10,685 nt of DNA, taken from Micrococcales bacterium UBA7469 (lineage in GTDB: Bacteria > Actinomycetota > Actinomycetes > Actinomycetales > Microbacteriaceae). The notes under the pieces were generated by a model, which saw nothing but the letters and a program-made list of their open reading frames with translations, did no database searches and had not been told where the DNA came from. Shown here one piece after another: positions 6,425-10,685 of the stretch. A program made the translations under genes and the position numbers. Each line of letters starts with the position of its first letter. Within the stretch, counting starts at the first letter, position 1. Location of the stretch: NCBI GenBank assembly GCA_002479805.1, contig DLPB01000030.1:8286-18970 (forward strand), given 5' to 3'.

Positions 6425-7359
6425 TGACGATTTATGCTGCCGGCATTGTTTGCTGGCGCGAACAGCAGGGCAAGCTCGAGGTAGCCCTTGTGCACCGTGA
6501 GCAATACAAGGACTGGGGTTTTCCCAAGGGCAAATTAGATCCGGGTGAGCAGTTGCCGCAGACCGCGGTTCGCGAAGTTCGCGAGGAAGCCGGCTTCAAA
6601 GTTCGCCTGGGTCGAAAGCTCGGAGTAATCAAGTATCAGGTTGGCGAAGGCATCGACAAAGAGGTCCACTACTGGGCCTCAAAGGTCACGACCAAGGCAA
6701 TATCAAAGCAAGAGTTCTCCCCTAATCAAGAGATTGCCAAAGTCGAGTGGGTGCTGGCCAAAAAGGCAGTAACGCTGCTGAGCTATGAGCACGACCAGAA
6801 GCTGATGGAGCAGGTCATTCAGCTGCACAAGGCTAAGGAGCTGGAAACCAGAGCCCTGATTGTCTTGCGTCACGCAAAAGCCACCCTGCGTTCGGACTGG
6901 AAGGGCGAGGAAGCCAAGCGGCCACTTTTAGCCGAAGGTAAAAAACAAGCCAAAGCGCTGGTTCCGCTGATTTCGGCATACGGGCCAAAACGCTTGGTTA
7001 CCAGCCCGTGGTCACGTTGTCACGACACCATTGCGCCTTATGCCGAAAAGCGAAAGCAAAAGCTAATCGAGCGACACCAGCTCACCGAACTCGGCAACAA
7101 AAAGCGTCCAGCGCGAACTAAGGACGTTGTAAAGGATCTGCTCGGCACCAATAAGTCAGGCTTGATTTGCTCACACCGCCCAGCCCTGCCAAGCATCTTG
7201 GAGCCCTTTGCCGCTATGGCCTCCAAGGAACTTCGCAAAGAAGTCGAGGCCGGATCGACGCTGGCCCCAGCAGAGTTCTTGGTTTTGCGAATCACCCTTG
7301 GTTCAAAGCCCAAGGTGGTCGGTGTTGAGCGCTGCAGCCTGACCGATATCGCCAGCTAA
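6424..7359 (+). CDS. mutT1: Nudix hydrolase fused to a histidine phosphatase domain (MutT1-like)
   Basis: A 311-residue two-domain protein. The N-terminal Nudix domain (about 1-135) has an intact box: Gly36, Glu42, then REVREEAGF at 50-58. The C-terminal SixA-like histidine phosphatase domain (about 142-311) has LIVLRHAKA with catalytic His150, a TSPWSRCHDT segment (193-202), and a second active-site His251 in CSHRPALP. This architecture is that of mycobacterial MutT1 (Rv2985), which hydrolyses 8-oxo-(d)GTP and diadenosine polyphosphates; Rv2985 also lies next to ppk1 (Rv2984). The GTG start shares its G with the ppk1 stop (TAGTG), so re-initiation by terminating ribosomes is likely. The RHA (rather than RHG) motif is normal for this branch. 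Exact substrate is inferred. Confidence 0.92.
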   Translation: MTIYAAGIVCWREQQGKLEVALVHREQYKDWGFPKGKLDPGEQLPQTAVREVREEAGFKVRLGRKLGVIKYQVGEGIDKEVHYWASKVTTKAISKQEFSPNQEIAKVEWVLAKKAVTLLSYEHDQKLMEQVIQLHKAKELETRALIVLRHAKATLRSDWKGEEAKRPLLAEGKKQAKALVPLISAYGPKRLVTSPWSRCHDTIAPYAEKRKQKLIERHQLTELGNKKRPARTKDVVKDLLGTNKSGLICSHRPALPSILEPFAAMASKELRKEVEAGSTLAPAEFLVLRITLGSKPKVVGVERCSLTDIAS

Positions 7360-7370
7360 CTATTAGTTAG
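7356..7370. repeat. perfect 15-bp palindrome upstream of the EamA gene
   Basis: CTAACTA-T-TAGTTAG has 7-bp arms around one central base. The left arm covers the mutT1 stop codon, and the right arm overlaps the likely -10 of the transporter gene. A one-base loop cannot form an RNA hairpin, so it looks like a dimeric repressor site, not a terminator. No candidate regulator is visible in the window. Confidence 0.55.
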
Positions 7371-7373
7371 ACT
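7368..7373 (+). promoter_or_regulatory. candidate -10 element of the EamA transporter gene
   Basis: TAGACT with 8 nt to the ATG predicts a transcription start near 7380 and an almost leaderless message. No Shine-Dalgarno is visible before the ATG. The AGTTAGACTT context matches that before the microprotein gene on the opposite strand. Confidence 0.42.
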
Positions 7374-7381
7374 TTGGCACC

Positions 7382-8266
7382 ATGACCCGAATTCGCCTTG
7401 CAGTTATCGCCCTATTGGGAGTTTGCTTCACCTGGGGTGCTGCCTTTGTGCTGATGAAGGATGCCATTGAGAAGCAGCCATACATGGACTTTTTGGCAGT
7501 GCGCTTCACCCTTGCCGCGGTAGCAATGTTTTTGCTGCGGCCTAAGACCTCAAGCCGCTTCGAAACCGGTGACATCAAAATTGGTCTGGGGCTGGGAGTG
7601 ATTTTGGCTTTTGGTTACATCACCCAAACCATCGGACTAGAGCTGACCACGGCTGCCACCAGTGGCTTTCTCACCGGGCTGTATGTGGTCTTCACTCCGG
7701 TGCTGGCATTTTTGATCTACCGCAAAAAGGTGTCCAAGAAGCTTGGGCTGGCTGCCTTACTTTCGGTTGTGGGTCTTGCCGTTTTCTCGGGGGCTGCGAC
7801 CTCACTCGATTTCCAAATCGGACAGCTGTGGCTGGTGGCATGCGCAATTTTGTATGGCCTTCACATTTTGTTACTCGGCAAGTACGGGGTCGGCAGAAAT
7901 GCCTATCGATTTGCGATGGTTCAGATCGCCGCGGTGGCAATCGTGTGCTGGGGATTTGCACTAACCGATGGCTATCAACCACCTCCAACCTCAGATGTTT
8001 GGGTGGCAATCATTTTCACCGCGGTGCTATCGACAGCTGCTGCCTTTTGGGTTCAGACCTGGGCGCAGACCCTGATGGATGCTTCTCGGGCGGCGTTGAT
8101 TATGACCAGCGAGGTGGTCTTCACCGCACTGATTGCTATCGCTGCCGGTCAAGAACCAATCACGATCGCCATCACGCTCGGTGGCGCACTGATGCTGGGT
8201 GCAATGCTGATTGTCGAGTGGCCTTCAACGAAGGACAAGTTCGACCTACAGCCCCACATCCACTAG
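7382..8266 (+). CDS. EamA-family (DMT superfamily) transporter
   Basis: This 294-residue, strongly hydrophobic protein has about ten membrane helices in two EamA repeats. The first runs from the start to about residue 138 (VIALLGVCFTWGAAFVLMKDAI and RFTLAAVAMFLLRP open it) and the second from about 146 to 276 (WVQTWAQTLMDASRAALIM and TSEVVFTALIAIAAGQEP lie in it). The WGAAFV motif in helix 1 and the Arg-Phe in helix 2 are typical of the drug/metabolite transporter superfamily. Family members export amino acids, nucleobases or other metabolites; the substrate cannot be told here. The soluble tail (TKDKFDLQPHIH) is encoded by the region that overlaps the 3' end of glpD on the other strand by 21 bp. 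It has its own likely promoter and palindrome, so it need not be co-transcribed with ppk1-mutT1. Confidence 0.9.
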   Translation: MTRIRLAVIALLGVCFTWGAAFVLMKDAIEKQPYMDFLAVRFTLAAVAMFLLRPKTSSRFETGDIKIGLGLGVILAFGYITQTIGLELTTAATSGFLTGLYVVFTPVLAFLIYRKKVSKKLGLAALLSVVGLAVFSGAATSLDFQIGQLWLVACAILYGLHILLLGKYGVGRNAYRFAMVQIAAVAIVCWGFALTDGYQPPPTSDVWVAIIFTAVLSTAAAFWVQTWAQTLMDASRAALIMTSEVVFTALIAIAAGQEPITIAITLGGALMLGAMLIVEWPSTKDKFDLQPHIH

Positions 8267-9772
8267 CAGGGCCTGCAATTTCTGGTTGTTTGCGATTTCG
8301 GAGGCCGATCTCGCCATCGCAATCGGTAGCCTTCTGCGCAGCAGATCCTCTCTGGTCATAACGTCTTCGTGCTGGGCAATCCACTGCAGCTCGGCATAGC
8401 AAATGCCCAACCCTTCAAAGACCTCAGCTAGGTCTCCCGAGACGATAATTTCAAAGGACTGCTCGCCGTGTCTGCGCCAGAGCCCCTCGCTAATCCGGGT
8501 AGCGGCCGCTGTATCGCTAACCAGCGACTGCACGATTTGCACCAGCTCCGGGAAGCGCTGCTGCGAACCCTCGCCAAACCATTTGCGAGGTAATTTGCCA
8601 CCCAAGCCAAGCCGGTTAAGTTCGGTCAAAACTTCTTTCCCAACGTTTAGGCAGTCGGTCAGCTTGCCACCGAGAATTGACACCACCGCAGCATCGGGAT
8701 TGGTCTCGATTACGTGTTTTCTGGATAGTTGGTGCCAGTCCTGGTTATCGCCTTGCGAGCCATCGATGACCAGTGGTCTCACCCCTGAGCGCGCCGAGAC
8801 GATTTCTTCTTTGGTGATGGGCTCAGCAAGCTCAAGCTGGGCATTTATCTGCCGCAGCACAAACTCAATGTCTTCGTCATTCGCTTCAGTTTGAGGAGCA
8901 TCGACTCTGGTGTCGGTGGTGCCGATCATCGAGCGATCGCCCATCGGCAAAACATAAAACAATCGGTTTTGCTCATCCCAAAATGCCAGCACTCTATCGC
9001 CCTGGGTCAGCTTGCGATTGATCGTGAAGTGGACACCCTTTGAGAAAACCAACCGAGCTTTGGTTGGTGAACCAAACAGCTCAGCAACATTTTTAGCAAA
9101 TGGACCGGCGGCATTTACAACCGTCAATGCGGTGGCAGAGAAACTGCCTTCGTGAGACTTGAAATCAAGGTGCCAAACCTCTTGGTTACGCTTTGCGCCA
9201 ACTAGCTCGGTGTAGTTGAGGGCCTTGGTGGAGTTGTGCTTTGCCTTTTTTATAAAGTCGTAAACGAAGCGAGAGTCGTTATCCGGCAGGTGAGCATCAA
9301 AATACTGCACCGCTTTTCTGCCGGAGATCAAATTTGGTTCAAGCTCTTTTGCCTTTTTGGCCGAGTAGCTTGATGGCAGCGGGGTGCCCATCAATCCGAT
9401 ACCCCAGTAGAACAAGGTTCCGAAGGTTCCAAGCAAACGCCCAAACGGGGCGTTTGGTCCGAGTGATGCTAAAAAGCCAATTTCTTTGATCTGATTTGGG
9501 TAGGCACGAATCAGTCGATTGCGCGCCTGGCAAAGCTTTGCCACTAGACCAAACTCATAGGTCTGCAAATACTTGATGCCGCCCCAAACCAGGTTGCTGG
9601 ATTCTTGGGATGTGAAATTGGCAAAGTCACCCTTATCGACCAGCAACACCCGAAGGCCGGCTGCGCTGGCTGCGGCAGCAGCGACTGCGCCGTTGATACC
9701 GGCACCGATCACCGCTACGTCGTAGTCACTCTGCACGAAATTGTGTGATTTTGTTTGTTTTTGTAACATCAC
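8246..9772 (-). CDS. glpD: FAD-dependent glycerol-3-phosphate dehydrogenase
   Basis: A 508-residue flavoprotein of the GlpD family, normal length. It oxidises sn-glycerol-3-phosphate to dihydroxyacetone phosphate and passes electrons to quinone (or to oxygen in oxidase variants) at the membrane face. The N-terminal FAD-binding fold shows VAVIGAGINGAV (GxGxxG at 23-28) with Asp46 ending the second strand. The flavin-contact segment is TSQESSNLVWGGIKYL (54-69); E. coli GlpD has His where this has Trp63. Later landmarks are VVNAAGPFA, YVLPMGDRSMIGTTDT, ARSGVRPLV and a SILGGKLTDCLNVG segment, then the C-terminal helical domain (about 400-500). The GTG at 9772 is preceded by TATGCT-N6, suggesting leaderless transcription; the ATG one codon later is the alternative. 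It is divergent from glpK, the enzyme supplying its substrate. Confidence 0.93.
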   Translation of the reverse strand: MMLQKQTKSHNFVQSDYDVAVIGAGINGAVAAAAASAAGLRVLLVDKGDFANFTSQESSNLVWGGIKYLQTYEFGLVAKLCQARNRLIRAYPNQIKEIGFLASLGPNAPFGRLLGTFGTLFYWGIGLMGTPLPSSYSAKKAKELEPNLISGRKAVQYFDAHLPDNDSRFVYDFIKKAKHNSTKALNYTELVGAKRNQEVWHLDFKSHEGSFSATALTVVNAAGPFAKNVAELFGSPTKARLVFSKGVHFTINRKLTQGDRVLAFWDEQNRLFYVLPMGDRSMIGTTDTRVDAPQTEANDEDIEFVLRQINAQLELAEPITKEEIVSARSGVRPLVIDGSQGDNQDWHQLSRKHVIETNPDAAVVSILGGKLTDCLNVGKEVLTELNRLGLGGKLPRKWFGEGSQQRFPELVQIVQSLVSDTAAATRISEGLWRRHGEQSFEIIVSGDLAEVFEGLGICYAELQWIAQHEDVMTREDLLRRRLPIAMARSASEIANNQKLQALLVDVGL

Positions 9773-9774
9773 AC
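9743..9774. repeat. inverted repeat spanning the glpD start (GTGTGAT-N18-ATCACAC)
   Basis: Perfect 7-bp arms at 9743-9749 and 9768-9774 flank an 18-nt T-rich stretch (plus strand). The right arm contains the glpD GTG/ATG starts and the predicted transcription start; the left arm lies inside codons 8-10. The half-sites resemble CRP (TGTGA/TCACA), but the spacing of 18 rather than 6-8 does not fit CRP. It could be an operator, or a 5-bp RNA stem (GUGAU/AUCAC) closing over the start of a leaderless message. Confidence 0.4.
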
Positions 9775-9778
9775 TAAA

Positions 9779-9784
9779 AGCATA
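9779..9784 (-). promoter_or_regulatory. candidate -10 element of a leaderless glpD promoter
   Basis: Minus-strand TATGCT, then TTTAGT (6 nt), then GTG. The transcription start would fall on the G of the start codon. No good -35 is seen at the usual distance. It supports the GTG at 9772 as the first codon. Confidence 0.5.
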
Positions 9785-9810
9785 GGTTATGGGCGGTAGG
9801 TTTTAGGTAA
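9783..9810 (+). repeat. heptamer-like tandem repeat in the glpD-glpK intergenic region
   Basis: Four consecutive 7-mers read TAGGTTA, TGGGCGG, TAGGTTT, TAGGTAA. All fit T(A/G)GG and three share TAGGTW. The first overlaps the glpD -10 hexamer. The array fills most of the gap between the two glycerol genes and may be a regulator site for both; short AT/G-rich repeats can arise by chance. Confidence 0.3.
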
Positions 9811-9822
9811 CGCTCTGGTTTC

Positions 9823-9829
9823 AAGGAGG
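9823..9829 (+). promoter_or_regulatory. strong Shine-Dalgarno of glpK
   Basis: AAGGAGG lies 5 nt before TTG at 9835. It is the strongest ribosome binding site in the window and decides the TTG start. Unlike its divergent partner glpD, glpK therefore has a leadered message. Confidence 0.8.
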
Positions 9830-9834
9830 AAGCC

Positions 9835-10685
9835 TTGTCGATTTTGGCTATTGATGCCGGCACTACCGGCGTGACCGCTCTGGTGGTATCTGAATCCGGC
9901 CAGATTATTGCTCGCGGCTACCAAGAATTCGAACAGCACTTTCCAAAGCCAGGTTGGGTTGAGCACGACCCGGAACAAATTTGGCAGGCGACTTTGTCCG
10001 CTACCACGCGGGCTTTGGCTCTGGCCGATGAAAAGCCAACCGCAATTGGAATCACGAACCAGCGCGAAACAGCTGTGATTTGGGATCGCCGAGATCTCAG
10101 CTCTCCTACCAATGCCATCGTCTGGCAAGACCGCAGGACGGCGGATCTGACCTCTGAACTTGAGCGAATCAACCAAGGTGACTGGATTCGCAAGCGAACC
10201 GGCTTGAATCTCGACCCCTACTTCACATCCAGCAAGTTTTTGTGGTGGCAAAAAAACCTGCCCGAAGTTTGGCAAGGGGTGGTTGAGGGCAGATATGCAA
10301 TTGGCACCGTTGACAGCTACCTAGTGGCAAGAATCAGCGGCGGCGCCTCCCACATCACAGATTGCTCAAACGCATCCAGAACCCAGCTGATGAATCTGGA
10401 AACCGGGCAGTGGGACGATGAGCTGCTGCAAGCCTTTGGAATTCCTAAATCGGCACTCCCTGCCATCACCCCAAGCTGGGGAGAGTTGGCAGCCAGCGAC
10501 CCTAAACACTTCTTGGGACTTTCAGTCTCTATCAACGGCATCGCCGGTGATCAGCAGGCGGCGCTTTTTGGACAAGCTGCCTTTGACAGCGGAGATTCGA
10601 AAGCCACCTACGGAACCGGGGCTTTCATCCTGACAAACACCGGTTCGGAAATAGTCGAGAGCGCCCACCAGCTATTGGCTACCGT
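9835..10685 (+). CDS. glpK: glycerol kinase (3' end cut by window)
   Basis: This FGGY-family sugar kinase phosphorylates glycerol with ATP to sn-glycerol-3-phosphate. About 283 codons are visible; full-length enzymes are about 500 residues, so the window holds the N-terminal half and the start of the C-terminal half. The start MSILAIDAGTTGVTALVV is the phosphate-1 motif (E. coli has DQGTTS). Then come GWVEHDPEQIW, GITNQRETAVIWDR, NAIVWQDRRT and the substrate-region YFTSSKFLWW. Next are GTVDSYLVARISGG, TDCSNASRTQLMNL and GIAGDQQAALFGQ, followed by TYGTGAFILTNTG, the conserved block at the domain boundary. TTG is chosen as start because an ideal AAGGAGG lies 5 nt upstream and the family N-terminus begins right there. 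No glycerol facilitator gene is visible in the window. Confidence 0.95.
   Translation, partial: MSILAIDAGTTGVTALVVSESGQIIARGYQEFEQHFPKPGWVEHDPEQIWQATLSATTRALALADEKPTAIGITNQRETAVIWDRRDLSSPTNAIVWQDRRTADLTSELERINQGDWIRKRTGLNLDPYFTSSKFLWWQKNLPEVWQGVVEGRYAIGTVDSYLVARISGGASHITDCSNASRTQLMNLETGQWDDELLQAFGIPKSALPAITPSWGELAASDPKHFLGLSVSINGIAGDQQAALFGQAAFDSGDSKATYGTGAFILTNTGSEIVESAHQLLAT

Noticed and set aside
8266..8280. GCAGGGCCTGC as a terminator between the EamA gene and glpD
   Set aside because: The one-base centre cannot form a loop; a foldable stem would be about 3 bp and there is no run of T. It also lies in glpD coding sequence.
7828..8361. 177-codon plus-strand frame overlapping the EamA gene and the end of glpD
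   Set aside because: It is rich in Cys, Arg and His with no domain pattern, and it shadows two clear conserved genes.
9743..9774. CRP/cAMP site at the glpD start
   Set aside because: The TGTGA and TCACA half-sites are 20 bp apart instead of about 6, so they cannot form a standard CRP site.
1..10685. Mobile elements, CRISPR arrays, defence systems, tRNA or rRNA genes
   Set aside because: I saw no transposase or integrase motifs, no regularly spaced repeats and no tRNA-like folds; genes fill nearly all the window and look like core chromosome.

Overview
The window looks like chromosome from a small-genome, gene-dense actinobacterium, most likely a freshwater Microbacteriaceae-type lineage (Rhodoluna/Aquiluna-like). 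This is inferred from protein relationships (actinobacterial GlnR-type regulator, Nudix plus histidine-phosphatase MutT1 beside ppk1, a nitrobindin-family protein), moderate GC, GTG/TTG starts, very short intergenic gaps and apparently leaderless promoters. I see no mobile element, tRNA, rRNA, CRISPR array or convincing factor-independent terminator. It reads as ordinary core chromosome with some interesting regulatory detail.

Left block (1-3544, minus strand): a tightly packed six-gene operon. In transcription order it encodes an 84-residue three-helix membrane protein, a 36-residue single-helix microprotein, a nitrobindin-like heme-binding beta-barrel protein, the tRNA-modifying/Fe-S repair factor YgfZ, a FUSC-family membrane protein, and 2,3-bisphosphoglycerate-dependent phosphoglycerate mutase (gpmA, cut by the window edge). 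Gaps run from 9 nt to an 8-nt overlap. Two junctions carry -10-like hexamers whose first three bases are the stop codon of the upstream gene, placed exactly 6 nt before the next start.

Middle block (3611-8266, plus strand): transcribed divergently. It encodes an atypical OmpR-type response regulator resembling GlnR, polyphosphate kinase ppk1, a MutT1-like Nudix/histidine phosphatase overlapping ppk1 by one base, and an EamA/DMT transporter. An 11-bp-period TTAAC direct repeat sits between the regulator and ppk1 and is a candidate PhoP- or GlnR-type operator. A perfect 15-bp palindrome precedes the transporter and overlaps its likely -10. The regulator, the polyphosphate synthase and the nucleotide hydrolase suggest a nutrient (N/P) response cluster.

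Right block (8246-10685): a divergent glycerol-utilisation pair. glpD is on the minus strand, and its 3' end overlaps the transporter gene tail-to-tail by 21 bp. glpK is on the plus strand and is cut by the window end. Glycerol kinase makes glycerol-3-phosphate and GlpD oxidises it to dihydroxyacetone phosphate, which feeds glycolysis. Their 62-bp shared intergenic region holds a probable leaderless glpD promoter, a heptamer-like repeat array, a strong Shine-Dalgarno sequence for glpK, and one arm of an inverted repeat that spans the glpD start.
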